From Herbaspirillum sp. (GTDB taxonomy: Bacteria; Pseudomonadota; Gammaproteobacteria; Burkholderiales; Burkholderiaceae_D), in the NCBI GenBank assembly GCA_028292625.1, contig JAQGLY010000056.1:104772-168771 (forward strand): a DNA stretch of 64,000 bases. The letters run 5' to 3'. The position numbers and the translations under genes are program-made. Below the pieces are notes generated by a model. The model worked only from the letters and a program-made list of their open reading frames with translations, was not told the DNA's origin and made no database searches. Below, piece after piece: positions 37,515 to 46,983 of the stretch. The number at the start of each line of letters is the position of its first letter. The first letter of the stretch is position 1.

Positions 37515-38681
37515 ATGAAAATTGTTGAAATTCGCGAAAAAACCATAGCGATCAGCTCGCCCATCCGCAACGCCTATATTGACTTCAGCAAAATGACATT
37601 GAGCCTGGTCGCCGTGGTGACCGACGTCATCCGCGATGGTAAGCCGGTGATCGGCTATGGCTTCAATTCAAACGGCCGCTATGGACAAGGCAAGCTGATG
37701 CGCGAACGCTTCATTCCACGCGTGCTTGAAGCGGCGCCGGAGAGTTTGGTCAGCGACAGCGGCGACAATCTGGACCCGCACAAGATATGGAACTGCATGT
37801 TTACCAACGAAAAACCGGGCGGTCATGGCGAACGCTCGGTCGCTATCGGCACCGTCGATATGGCGGTATGGGATGCGGTCGCCAAAATCGAAGGTCTGCC
37901 TTTATTCCAATTGCTTGCCAATCGTTATGGCAACGGCGTACCGGACCGCAAGATCTTTGTGTATGCGGCGGGCGGCTATTACTATCCAGGGCAGAATCAC
38001 GACAAGCTCAAAGATGAAATGCGCAGCTACATCGATCGCGGTTACACGGTGGTCAAAAAGAAAATCGGCGGCGCTTCGCTGGACGAAGATCTGCGTCGCA
38101 TCGACTCCGTGCTGAGTGTATTGCAGGATGGGCAAAAACTGGCGGTGGACGCCAATGGCCGCTTCGACCTGGATACCGCCATCGCTTATGCCAAGGCTTT
38201 GTCTCAATACGACTTGTTCTGGTACGAAGAGGCGGGCGATCCGCTGGACTTCGAACTGCAAGCGACGCTGCGCAATTACTACAAAAATCCTATGGCGACC
38301 GGCGAAAACCTGTTCTCAATGCAGGACGCGCGCAATCTGATTCGCTACGGCGGCATGCGCGCGGACCGCGACTGGCTGCAGTTCGACTGCGCCCTCAGTT
38401 ACGGGCTGGTGGAGTATTTGCGGACGCTGGATATGCTGCGCGAACACGGCTGGTCGCCGAAACGCTGTATCCCCCACGGCGGTCACCAGATGTCGCTCAA
38501 TATCGCGGCGGGGCTGGGGCTCGGCGGTAACGAATCGTATCCGGACCTTTTCCAGCCTTATGGCGGTTTCCCGGATGGCGTGAAGGTCCAAAACGGCCAC
38601 ATCATGCTGCCGGAATTGCCCGGCATCGGCTTCGAGGGCAAGTCCGATCTGTATAGCGAAATGATCAAATTGGCGGAGTAA
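37515..38681 (+). CDS. tarD: Enolase-superfamily dehydratase, D(-)-tartrate dehydratase-like
   Basis: 388 aa, matching the length I recall for Bradyrhizobium TarD (D-tartrate to oxaloacetate). Visible features: an N-terminal capping domain, a Lys pair in TVVKKKIGG, metal ligands along the barrel (VDANGRFD, YEEAGDP, ATGENLFS), the catalytic His in CIPHGGHQMSLN and the C-terminal QPYGGFPDGVKV loop. The start at 37515 avoids a poorly fitting upstream extension. It is followed by dctA, a C4-dicarboxylate carrier, and preceded by a divergent LysR gene, which supports a C4 hydroxy-acid substrate. Confidence 0.75.
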   Translation: MKIVEIREKTIAISSPIRNAYIDFSKMTLSLVAVVTDVIRDGKPVIGYGFNSNGRYGQGKLMRERFIPRVLEAAPESLVSDSGDNLDPHKIWNCMFTNEKPGGHGERSVAIGTVDMAVWDAVAKIEGLPLFQLLANRYGNGVPDRKIFVYAAGGYYYPGQNHDKLKDEMRSYIDRGYTVVKKKIGGASLDEDLRRIDSVLSVLQDGQKLAVDANGRFDLDTAIAYAKALSQYDLFWYEEAGDPLDFELQATLRNYYKNPMATGENLFSMQDARNLIRYGGMRADRDWLQFDCALSYGLVEYLRTLDMLREHGWSPKRCIPHGGHQMSLNIAAGLGLGGNESYPDLFQPYGGFPDGVKVQNGHIMLPELPGIGFEGKSDLYSEMIKLAE

Positions 38682-38689
38682 TGAGAATG

Positions 38690-38713
38690 CCGAAATGGCC
38701 CGCGCCATTTCGG
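38690..38713 (+). promoter_or_regulatory. Intercistronic hairpin between tarD and dctA
   Basis: CCGAAATGG and CCATTTCGG form a perfect 9-base-pair stem with a 6-base loop, just after the tarD stop. There is no T-run. It may be a partial terminator or an RNA-stability element giving different levels of enzyme and carrier. Confidence 0.45.
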
Positions 38714-38780
38714 CCCCATGGCGATCAGACGATCGCGCTCAACGCATAATAATAATTCCAGGAATCTGGAGGAGACAAAA

Positions 38781-40130
38781 ATGAACGCAGCACTGCTCAA
38801 GAAATTGGGTTCGACGCTATACGTCCAGGTATTGATCGGCATCGCCGCCGGTATCCTGGTCGGGCATTTCGCGCCTCACATCGGGGTCGAAATGAAACCC
38901 CTTGGCGACATATTCATTAAGTTGATCCGGATGCTGTTGGCGCCGATCATTTTTGCGTCGGTCGTGGTTGGCGTCGCGCGCATGGGCAGCATTCGCGAGA
39001 CCGGCCGCGTCGGACTCAAGGCGATCCTGTATTTCGAAATCTGTTCCACGCTGGCTTTGGTAATGGGCTTGATTGTCATCAATGTCCTGAAGCCAGGAGT
39101 CGGCATGAATATCGACGCCAGCCAAATCGATATGGAGTCGATCAAAAGCTACGCCACCGCGGCCCAGCACAATACGATGGGCGATTTTTTCATGAACATC
39201 GTCCCTGACAGCGTCGTAGGCGCATTTGCGCAGGGCCAGATGCTGCAGATTATTTTGTTCTCCGTCCTGTTCGCGATTGCGCTTAACAGGATGGGTAAAA
39301 AAGGCGCGCTTTTCGTCGATATGCTGGATACCTTCTTGCACGGGATGTTCGGCGTCGTCAGGATCGTCATGTATGTCGCGCCCATTGGCGCGTTTGGCGG
39401 CATTGCGTTTACCATCGGCCGTTACGGTGTCGGCACGCTCGCCTCGTTCGGCGAATTGATGCTTGCGGTGTATGCCACCTCAGTGCTGTTTATCGTCCTG
39501 GTTCTGGGCACTGTGATGCGCATGTGCAAGCTGTCGCTATGGCGCTTCCTGAAGTACATCAAGGATGAGATCCTGATCGTGTTCGGCACGGCGTCCACCG
39601 AGGCTGTGCTGCCGCAGATGCTGATGAAAATGGAGGCGATGGGGTGCCAGAAATCGGTGGTTGGGCTGGTGCTGCCGACCGGCTATACGTTTAACGCCGA
39701 TGGCACGTCGATTTATTTGACGATGGCGGCGATCTTCGTAGCGCAGGCGACGAATGTGAACCTGACCATTTGGGATCAGTTGCTGATATTGGGCGTGATG
39801 CTGCTGACGTCGAAGGGATCGGCAGGCGTTGCCGGCGCGGGATTTGTGGCGCTGGCGGCTACTTTGGCGTCCATGCACAAGATTCCGGTTTCCGGACTGG
39901 TGTTGTTGTTGGGCGTGGACCGGTTTTTGAACGAGGCGCGCGCCATCACTAATCTGATTGGGAATGGCGTGGCCACGATAGCGGTCGCGCGCTGGGAAGG
40001 TGCGCTGGATATTAAACAGGCCGAGCAGGTTTTAATGGATCCTGTAACGGCGCTGCAGTTTGTTGACAGCAATGACAAAGCGGATGTCGGCGACGGTTTC
40101 GAGGGCACGCAGAATTGGCGTCGCTCTTGA
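38781..40130 (+). CDS. dctA: C4-dicarboxylate:cation symporter DctA
   Basis: 449 aa, standard DctA length, with GGAGGAG upstream. It has the glutamate-transporter fold with the conserved hairpin and substrate segments: IRMLLAPIIFASVVVGVARM, FGTASTEAVLPQML and VLPTGYTFNADGTSIYLTMA, the latter two typical of DctA. It imports succinate, malate, fumarate or related acids with protons or sodium. Placed after tarD, it may carry tartrate. Confidence 0.9.
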   Translation: MNAALLKKLGSTLYVQVLIGIAAGILVGHFAPHIGVEMKPLGDIFIKLIRMLLAPIIFASVVVGVARMGSIRETGRVGLKAILYFEICSTLALVMGLIVINVLKPGVGMNIDASQIDMESIKSYATAAQHNTMGDFFMNIVPDSVVGAFAQGQMLQIILFSVLFAIALNRMGKKGALFVDMLDTFLHGMFGVVRIVMYVAPIGAFGGIAFTIGRYGVGTLASFGELMLAVYATSVLFIVLVLGTVMRMCKLSLWRFLKYIKDEILIVFGTASTEAVLPQMLMKMEAMGCQKSVVGLVLPTGYTFNADGTSIYLTMAAIFVAQATNVNLTIWDQLLILGVMLLTSKGSAGVAGAGFVALAATLASMHKIPVSGLVLLLGVDRFLNEARAITNLIGNGVATIAVARWEGALDIKQAEQVLMDPVTALQFVDSNDKADVGDGFEGTQNWRRS

Positions 40131-40134
40131 CCAA

Positions 40135-40197
40135 ATTGGCACATTTTGTATCACCGCAAACCGATGCTCCTTATTTAGTTTAGATTGGTGCCTTTTC
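40135..40197. promoter_or_regulatory. Direct repeats upstream of the MocR-type gene
   Basis: ATTGGCACATTTTG (40135-40148) and ATTGGTGCCTTTTC (40184-40197) are imperfect direct repeats 49 bases apart. MocR/PdxR-type regulators commonly bind direct repeats near their own genes. Confidence 0.35.
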
Positions 40198-40307
40198 TCG
40201 CGACCGCGCTGTGTGAGTGATGGAATAGCCATTCCCCCGATTTTCCGGCAATATGCGGCGTGACGGCGATATAGCTGGATAAGGACGGGGAACCCGGGGT
40301 ACATCAC

Positions 40308-41729
40308 TTGAAACTTTACGAAAAGCTCGCCAATGACATCGAGGGACTGATTGCCAGTGGCGTATTGCTTCCCGGCGAGCGTATTCCGTCGGTGCGTCAT
40401 AGTAGCCAACAGCATAAACTGAGCGTCACGACAGTGTTAAGGGCGTACGTCCTGCTTGAAAGCAAAGGCGCCATCGAAAGCAGGCCCCAGTCCGGCTATT
40501 TCGTACGCCAGCGCGCAGACGCTGCCGTATCGATCGGACTTGGCATCAAGCCTTCCAAGCCGAAGCCGGTTTCGGCCGAGGTAGAGGTCAGCCGCCTGGT
40601 GCTGTCGACGTTGCGCTCCATTGGCCGGAATGAAGCGATGCCGCTGGGTTCTCCTTACCCGGATCCGTCTCTTTTTCCGTGGGCGCGAATCAACCAATAC
40701 ACCAACGCGATTGCCCGCCGCCATCGGTCGTGGAGCCTGATGGACGATTTCCCGCCCGGCAATGAGGAGCTGATACGCGAGATCGCCCGCCGGTATCTGG
40801 AAAACGGTCTCGCGGTGGATCCGCAAGAAATCGTTGTTACCGTGGGTGCTACCGAGGCAATCAATCTGTGCCTGCAAGCGGTCGCCAAGCCCGGAGACAC
40901 GATCGCGGTCGAGTCCCCGACGTTCTATGCGATGCTGCTCGCTATCGAACGGATGGGCATGCGGGCGATCGAAATTTCGACGGATCCCTATGAAGGGATC
41001 AGCGTCGAGTCGCTCAAGCAAATCATCGCCGAACAGCCGATTGCAGCCTGCATGGTGATGCCGAATTTTCAGAACCCGCTCGGCTTTCAGATGTCCGATC
41101 AGCGAAAAATGGCATTGGTCGACCTGTTGGCGGAGCATGATATCCCTGCGATAGAGAACGGCGTCTATAACGAATTGTATTTCGGAGAGTCCCACCCGTC
41201 GTCGTTGAAATCCTTCGACCGGAAAGGACTGGTACTGCACTGCGCGTCGTTTTCCAAAAGCCTGAGCGCCGCTTATCGCATAGGGTGGGCCCTGCCCGGG
41301 CGATACCGGGAGAAGGTCGAAGAGCTGAAATTCCTCAATACGCTGACCACGTCATCGATCCCCCAAATGGCGATTGCCGAGTATTTGAAAAACGACGGCT
41401 TTGACCATCATCTGCGGCGCATACGCAAGGCGTATGCGCAACAGTCGAGTATCATGGCTTCGGCGGTCAAACGCTTTTTTCCGAAGGGGACCAAGGTCTC
41501 GCGTCCAATGGGCGGCTACGTGCTCTGGGTGGAATTGCCCAAGCCGGTAGATTCGATGAAGCTGTACCAACGCGCTTTGGAGTGCCAGATCACGATAGGA
41601 CCGGGCAGGATGTTCTCCGTCAGTAATGCCTACAAGAATTGCATACGGCTCAACTACAGTTATCCGTGGACCACTGAAATCGAACAAGCCGTCATCTTGC
41701 TGGGCAAGCTAATCACCGAATTCCTCTGA
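40308..41729 (+). CDS. MocR-type GntR regulator with aminotransferase domain
   Basis: 473 aa from a TTG start (GGGG upstream). N-terminal GntR winged helix (LANDIEGLIASGVLLPGERIPSVR, residues 1-70), a linker, then a class I aminotransferase-like domain with the PLP Lys in HCASFSKSLSAAYRIGW and the PLP-ring segment VTVGATEAINLCLQA. MocR proteins are pyridoxal-phosphate-sensing regulators. Its target is unclear: upstream is dctA on the same strand, downstream a convergent small gene whose end it overlaps by 21 bases. Confidence 0.88.
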   Translation: MKLYEKLANDIEGLIASGVLLPGERIPSVRHSSQQHKLSVTTVLRAYVLLESKGAIESRPQSGYFVRQRADAAVSIGLGIKPSKPKPVSAEVEVSRLVLSTLRSIGRNEAMPLGSPYPDPSLFPWARINQYTNAIARRHRSWSLMDDFPPGNEELIREIARRYLENGLAVDPQEIVVTVGATEAINLCLQAVAKPGDTIAVESPTFYAMLLAIERMGMRAIEISTDPYEGISVESLKQIIAEQPIAACMVMPNFQNPLGFQMSDQRKMALVDLLAEHDIPAIENGVYNELYFGESHPSSLKSFDRKGLVLHCASFSKSLSAAYRIGWALPGRYREKVEELKFLNTLTTSSIPQMAIAEYLKNDGFDHHLRRIRKAYAQQSSIMASAVKRFFPKGTKVSRPMGGYVLWVELPKPVDSMKLYQRALECQITIGPGRMFSVSNAYKNCIRLNYSYPWTTEIEQAVILLGKLITEFL

Positions 41730-42029
41730 AGCGCGGCCGGCGGGCGCCTGAAAGAAAACCACGACGCACAAATCATGTCCTGCCGCGCTCAAGGCGGCGC
41801 TGCCGGTGCCATCGTCATGCATGACGAGGTCGACCAGGCCGCCGCTGACCAGCGCGTTCAATTGGCGCAGCAAGGTGCTCATCTGCCCGCCAGACCGTTT
41901 CCGTAATTTCGCCAGCGACCACGGCTTGCCCGGAGCGGTCTGCCGCGCTTCCCACAGCAAGGACAGCAAAACCAGCAGAGCCTGATCAATCTCCTGTGTC
42001 GGGTCGTCTTGTTCGGTTCTTTTGGTCAT
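41709..42029 (-). CDS. Small winged-helix protein
   Basis: 106 aa from the ATG at 42029 (GAGGAAATC upstream). The middle reads as a winged helix: LLSLLWEARQTAPGKPWSLAKLRKRS, then TLLRQLNALVSGGLVDLV. It is divergent from the FdhF/YdeP-like gene, and similar small proteins of this kind are found beside that enzyme in Burkholderiales as far as I recall, so it is the likely regulator. The C-terminus (FFQAPAGRASEEFGD) overlaps the MocR gene end. Confidence 0.7.
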   Translation of the reverse strand: MTKRTEQDDPTQEIDQALLVLLSLLWEARQTAPGKPWSLAKLRKRSGGQMSTLLRQLNALVSGGLVDLVMHDDGTGSAALSAAGHDLCVVVFFQAPAGRASEEFGD

Positions 42030-42229
42030 GATTTCCTCAATGCCGAGCCAGGGGAGCAGAGCAGGCGGCGCGCCCTCGCCCAATCATATGTCGATGTAAC
42101 TGTATACAAGTGCAATTTTTCGGTGACGCATCTGTGCTCTATTTGTTCGAGCCGGATTGTGCGTCTTCGCTCTGGCCTCCGCCCCTTACCATATGTCTGA
42201 CAGTGAGCGGACTACCAGGAGCAAAGAAC

Positions 42230-44545
42230 ATGAGCAGGTCGAAATCCCAAGTACGTATCGAACCATACACCCATGCCGCGGCCGGGTGGGGGGCACTCAA
42301 ATACGTGGCGATCAATCTCTTTAAAGAGCAGGTGGGTGCGGGCAATATCCGCGCCTTATTTCAACACAATCAGCCGGATGGCTTCGACTGCCCCGGCTGC
42401 GCCTGGCCCGACCGGGAGCATGCATCGACCTTCGAGTTCTGCGAAAACGGCGTGAAGGCCGTGGCCGCCGAGTCTACCAGCAAGCGAGTCCGGCCGGATT
42501 TTTTCGCGCGACATACGGTGACTGAACTGATGGCGCAATCCGACTATGAGCTCGAACAGCATGGCCGCCTGACCGATCCCGTGGTGTACGACGCCAGCAC
42601 CGACAAGTACCACGTCATTGCGTGGGACGATGCCTTTGCGCTCGTCGCGCGCCACCTGAACGCGCTGGGCAGCCCGGACCAAGCTGCCTTCTATACCTCT
42701 GGCCGCGCCAGCAATGAAGCGGCATTCATGTACCAGCTATTCGTGCGCGCCTATGGCACCAACAATTTTCCCGATTGCTCCAATCTGTGCCACGAGGCGA
42801 CCAGCCGCGGCTTGCCGCAGACCGTCGGCATCGGCAAGGGCACCGTCATGCTCGACGACTTCGAGCATGCCGACACCGTGCTGCTCTTCGGCCAGAATCC
42901 GGCGACCAATCATCCGCGCATGCTGGCCGAGTTGCGCGATGCGGCGCGGCGCGGCGCCACCATCGTATCGATCAACCCCTTGCGCGAACGGGGACTGGAG
43001 CGTTTCACAAGCCCGCAACATCCGATCGAAATGCTGACCGGGGGCAGTACCAAGATCAGTTCCCTGTTTGTCCGCCCGAAATTGAGCGGCGATTTTTGCT
43101 TGCTCAAGGCGGTGGCGAAGCGAGTGATCGAGCTTGACGATGAAGCGGTGGCGCTCGGTATCCAACGGGTGCTCGACACGGATTTTATCGAACAGCATAC
43201 TTCGGGCTTCGATGCGTTTGCCGCTGACCTGCGGCGCGAAAGCTGGGACCTGTTGATCGAGGAATCGGGCGTCGGCCGGGAGCAGATCGAACAACTGACT
43301 CAGGTGTATGTGAATGGCAAGGCCGTTATCGCCACCTGGGGCATGGGCCTGACCCAGCATAAGAATTCGGTGCCGGCGGTACAGATGCTGTCGAACTTGA
43401 TGATGATGCGGGGGAACATCGGCCGCCGCGGCGCCGGCCTGTGTCCGGTGCGTGGCCATTCCAACGTGCAGGGCGACCGCACCATGGGCATCGAGGAGCA
43501 GCCGACTGAAGCTTTCCTGGACCGCATGCAGCAGGTGTTCGGTTTCGAACCGCCGCGCCATCACGGTTACGATGCCGTGGGCACCATCGAGGCCATGCTG
43601 GAAGGGAAAGTGAAAGTATTTGTCGCTCTGGGCGGTAATTTTTCGATGGCGACACCGGATACCCCGCGCACTTGGGACGCGTTGCGTTCCTGCGATTTGA
43701 CTGTGCAGATCGCGACCAAACTCAATCGCAGCCACCTGGTGCATGGACGGGACGCACTGATCCTGCCGACCCTGGGACGCACCGAGATCGACGTGCAGCA
43801 CGGCGTGGCGCAAGGCGTCACCGTCGAGGATTCGATGTCCATGGTCCACATCTCGTTTGGCATGAACCAGCCGGCCTCGCCCAACCTGATGTCGGAAACG
43901 GCGATCGTGGCGGGCCTGGCCAATGCCACGCTGGGCAGCGGGAACATTGATTGGCTCGGCTACGCCAGGGACTATGCATCGATCCGCGATGCGATCGAAA
44001 AGGTGTTCGATGACTTTTTCGACTTCAATGCAAGAGTGGCAAAGCCGGGCGGATTTCACCTCAACATCGACTCGCGCGAGCGGGTCTGGAAAACCGCGAC
44101 CAGTAAAGCCCAGTTCCTGGTCGCCGCGGTCGAACTCGATACGCCGATTCACCGCGCGCGCCGCCAATACGGCGAGCGGCTGATGGTGCTGATGACGACC
44201 CGTTCCCACGACCAGTACAACACCACCATATATGCAATGGACGACCGCTATCGCGGTGTGTTCGGGCAGCGCCGCGTGGTCTTCATCAACAAGGACGACA
44301 TCGCCATGCTCGGTTTCGCAGACGGCGAGTGGGTCGATCTGATCAGCGTCTGGGATGATGGCGTGGAGCGCCGTGCCGACCGTTTCCTGCTGGTCGAGTA
44401 CGACATTCCGCGCGGCTGCCTGGGCGCCTATTACCCGGAAACCAATCCGCTTGTCCCGCTGGCCAGCGTCGGGCACGGTTCGCGCACGCCGACTTTCAAG
44501 TCAGTCCCGGTGCTGCTGCAAAAATCGGCCGCGGTCAGCGCATAA
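42230..44545 (+). CDS. FdhF/YdeP-family molybdopterin oxidoreductase
   Basis: 771 aa from the ATG at 42230 (AGGAG upstream). Iron-sulfur motif FDCPGCAWPDREH and FEFCENG in the first 90 residues; likely Mo-ligand Cys in CSNLCHEATSRGL; then bis-MGD binding blocks (LLFGQNPATNHPRM, WGMGLTQHKNSVPAVQMLSNLMMMRGNIGRRGAG, ATKLNRSHLVHG) and a C-terminal molydopterin dinucleotide-binding domain. There is no selenocysteine. Relatives are formate-dehydrogenase-like, and E. coli YdeP is linked to acid resistance. The cytochrome bd genes follow after 12 bases, suggesting electrons pass to the quinone pool. Confidence 0.87.
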   Translation: MSRSKSQVRIEPYTHAAAGWGALKYVAINLFKEQVGAGNIRALFQHNQPDGFDCPGCAWPDREHASTFEFCENGVKAVAAESTSKRVRPDFFARHTVTELMAQSDYELEQHGRLTDPVVYDASTDKYHVIAWDDAFALVARHLNALGSPDQAAFYTSGRASNEAAFMYQLFVRAYGTNNFPDCSNLCHEATSRGLPQTVGIGKGTVMLDDFEHADTVLLFGQNPATNHPRMLAELRDAARRGATIVSINPLRERGLERFTSPQHPIEMLTGGSTKISSLFVRPKLSGDFCLLKAVAKRVIELDDEAVALGIQRVLDTDFIEQHTSGFDAFAADLRRESWDLLIEESGVGREQIEQLTQVYVNGKAVIATWGMGLTQHKNSVPAVQMLSNLMMMRGNIGRRGAGLCPVRGHSNVQGDRTMGIEEQPTEAFLDRMQQVFGFEPPRHHGYDAVGTIEAMLEGKVKVFVALGGNFSMATPDTPRTWDALRSCDLTVQIATKLNRSHLVHGRDALILPTLGRTEIDVQHGVAQGVTVEDSMSMVHISFGMNQPASPNLMSETAIVAGLANATLGSGNIDWLGYARDYASIRDAIEKVFDDFFDFNARVAKPGGFHLNIDSRERVWKTATSKAQFLVAAVELDTPIHRARRQYGERLMVLMTTRSHDQYNTTIYAMDDRYRGVFGQRRVVFINKDDIAMLGFADGEWVDLISVWDDGVERRADRFLLVEYDIPRGCLGAYYPETNPLVPLASVGHGSRTPTFKSVPVLLQKSAAVSA

Positions 44546-44557
44546 GGAGCCAAGAAA

Positions 44558-45958
44558 ATGTCCAGCTTTGATGTTCTAGACCTGTCGCGAGCCCAGTTCG
44601 CCATGACGGCTATCTTCCACATTTTGTGGCCCATTTTGACGATCAGCCTGTCGCTATTTCTTTTGATCGTCGAAGCGCTCTGGGTGCGCACCAGCGATCC
44701 GATGTACTACCGCCATGCGCGTTTCTGGGGCAAGTTATTGGTCCTCAATTTCGCCGTCGGCGTGGTCAGCGGGATTCCGATGGAGTTCCAGTTCGGCACC
44801 AACTGGGCGCCGTTTTCGTATAGCAGCGGCCAGTTTATCGGCAATATCCTGGGCTTCGAAGGCGCGATGGCCTTCATGCTGGAAGCCGGTTTCATCGGTG
44901 TGATGATGTTCGGTTGGGGACGCGTTCCGAAAGGCGTGCATCTGTTCGCCACTGGCATGGTGGCGTTCGGCTCATCCATTTCATCGTTCTGGATCATGGT
45001 CGCCAATTCCTGGCTGCAGACACCGGCTGGAGTCCGCGTGGTCGACGGAAAGGTCATCGTGACCGATTATGTTGCCGCGATCTTCAATCCGGACATGGTT
45101 TGGGCAGTTGGCCACATGTGGGTCGCCGCGGTCGAGACCGGCTTGTTCGTGATCGCGGGCATCTCTGCTTACCATCTGTTCAGGCGTCGTCATTCAGCGT
45201 TTTTTATGCGCTCGTTCAAGCTCGCGCTGCTGCTGCTGGTGGTAATCGCGCCCTTGCAGGTATGGCTGGGCGATTCCAGCGGTGTCGATGTGTTCAAGAC
45301 CCAGCCTGCAAAGGGCGCGGCGATTGAAGGACACTGGCACACCAACGCGGCGGGCAGCGGTGCGCCTTGGTCCTTGCTCGCCTGGCCCGATCAGCCCAAG
45401 CAGAAAAACGACTGGTCGATCGAAGTGCCGGGCATGCTCAGCCTGATCGCTACCCATAGCTCAACCGGCAAGATTACGGGGCTGGCCGACATCCCGCGTG
45501 CGGACCAGCCTCCGGCGGTGCCGTTGTTGTACTACGCGTTTCGTGTCATGGCCGGGATCGGCATGTGGTTTGTTCTGCTGTCGTTCTGGACCGCCTTTGT
45601 TTGGCGCAAGACCGGCGGGCGCTTGAACGAGCTGCTGGTCAATCGCAAATTGTTGCTGGCCTGGGTGCTGAGCATTCCCTTGCCCTATATCGCGGTCGAA
45701 TGCGGCTGGATCGTGCGCGAGGTGGGCCGTCAGCCGTGGGTTATATACGGCATCTTGCGCACCAGGGATGCGGTGTCCAGCGTCGCGCCGCAGACGGTGG
45801 CCGGCAGCATGGCGATGTTCGCCCTGTTTTATATCGTGCTGTTTATCTCGTTTTTTGTGTTCGCCAGAAAATGGCTGAAGCAGGGTCCGGACCTGACGCT
45901 CTTGCCGCCGCCGGAACCGGCGCGCATCGTCGTCGCGCCGGCGCAAGCCCACCCTTGA
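44558..45958 (+). CDS. cydA: Cytochrome bd-type (CioA-like) quinol oxidase subunit I
   Basis: 466 aa with nine or so membrane helices. Heme-ligand His in AIFHILWP (heme b595 side), the His in ISAYHLFRR-adjacent VETGLFVIAGISAYH, and the GRQPW motif near the C-terminal Met region. The loop between helices 6 and 7 is short, as in the cyanide-insensitive CioA form rather than E. coli CydA. It oxidises quinol and reduces oxygen. It is in a tight operon with the molybdopterin enzyme and cydB. Confidence 0.9.
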   Translation: MSSFDVLDLSRAQFAMTAIFHILWPILTISLSLFLLIVEALWVRTSDPMYYRHARFWGKLLVLNFAVGVVSGIPMEFQFGTNWAPFSYSSGQFIGNILGFEGAMAFMLEAGFIGVMMFGWGRVPKGVHLFATGMVAFGSSISSFWIMVANSWLQTPAGVRVVDGKVIVTDYVAAIFNPDMVWAVGHMWVAAVETGLFVIAGISAYHLFRRRHSAFFMRSFKLALLLLVVIAPLQVWLGDSSGVDVFKTQPAKGAAIEGHWHTNAAGSGAPWSLLAWPDQPKQKNDWSIEVPGMLSLIATHSSTGKITGLADIPRADQPPAVPLLYYAFRVMAGIGMWFVLLSFWTAFVWRKTGGRLNELLVNRKLLLAWVLSIPLPYIAVECGWIVREVGRQPWVIYGILRTRDAVSSVAPQTVAGSMAMFALFYIVLFISFFVFARKWLKQGPDLTLLPPPEPARIVVAPAQAHP

Positions 45959-45988
45959 GTGCGGTCATTTTCTACAAAGGATATCGTT

Positions 45989-46969
45989 ATGAACGTTACT
46001 TCTCCTGACATGCTCGGGACTGCCTGGTTCGGTCTCATCGGCCTGATGCTCGTGTTTTACGTCGTTACCGACGGTTTCGATCTTGGGGTCGGTATCCTGA
46101 GCCTGTTCACCCGCCGCGAATCGGATCGCGATCTGATTTTCCAATCCATCGGACATGTATGGGACGCCAATGAAACCTGGTTGGTGGTGGCCGGCGGCGC
46201 GCTGTTCGGAGCATTTCCCCGCGCCTATGCCATCTTGTTGCAGGAATTGTATATCCCGATCATGATGCTGATCGCTAGCCTGATCTTACGCGGTGCATCC
46301 ATCGAATTCAGGCATGCGGCCGGCCACAAACGCATCTGGGATGTCGTGTTCGGGCTGGGCAGCTTGCTGGCCGCCTTATCGCAGGGCGTGGTGCTGGGCA
46401 AGATCATTACCGGCCTCGAGCCGGGTGCGCTCAACGCGATCTTTACGGGCTTCACGGCGCTCGGCGTCATATCCGGGTATTGCCTGCTGGGGGCCACCTA
46501 CCTGATAAAGAAAACCAGTGGCCGGCTGGAGCAGGCCGCACGCCGCCATACCGTGATCAGCGTGCTGACCACGGTGGTTTCGGCCATCGTGCTGTCGGCC
46601 GGCACCATGGCCTATAGTTCAATCGGGCGCGACCGTTGGGCGCAGTCCGGCGTGTTCGAGGTCTTGCTGCTGCTGGCGCTGGTCGCCGCCTTATCGTTCA
46701 TTTACGTGCTGCTAACGGTACGCGTCAACAGCGTGCGCGGCCCGTTCCGTGGCGCCGTCCTGCTGTTCCTGTCCTCGTTTTGCGGCCTGGCGATCAGCTT
46801 TTTCCCCGACCTTTTGCCGGGAAAGCTGACAATCGCCGAAGCGGCTTCCGATAGCTCGACCTTGATTTTCATGTTCATCGGGATCGGCACAGTCTTGCCT
46901 GTGATGGTGGGGTACAACCTGTTCCAGTATCACGTGTTCCGAGGAAAAGTCATGGCCTTGCACCACTAA
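45989..46969 (+). CDS. cydB: Cytochrome bd-type quinol oxidase subunit II
   Basis: 326 aa from the ATG at 45989 (AAAGGA upstream). Eight or so helices; family motifs WFGLIGLMLVFYVVTDGFDLGVG, GHVWDANETWLVVAGGALFGAFPRAYA. It pairs with CydA. No small CydX-like subunit is visible between cydB and the next gene, in line with the Cio type. Confidence 0.9.
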   Translation: MNVTSPDMLGTAWFGLIGLMLVFYVVTDGFDLGVGILSLFTRRESDRDLIFQSIGHVWDANETWLVVAGGALFGAFPRAYAILLQELYIPIMMLIASLILRGASIEFRHAAGHKRIWDVVFGLGSLLAALSQGVVLGKIITGLEPGALNAIFTGFTALGVISGYCLLGATYLIKKTSGRLEQAARRHTVISVLTTVVSAIVLSAGTMAYSSIGRDRWAQSGVFEVLLLLALVAALSFIYVLLTVRVNSVRGPFRGAVLLFLSSFCGLAISFFPDLLPGKLTIAEAASDSSTLIFMFIGIGTVLPVMVGYNLFQYHVFRGKVMALHH

Positions 46970-46983
46970 TCGGCAGAGGCAAC

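Noticed and set aside
42737..44476. 579-codon minus-strand frame inside the FdhF/YdeP gene
   Set aside because: It is the antisense of a well-supported molybdopterin enzyme; no domain or ribosome site.
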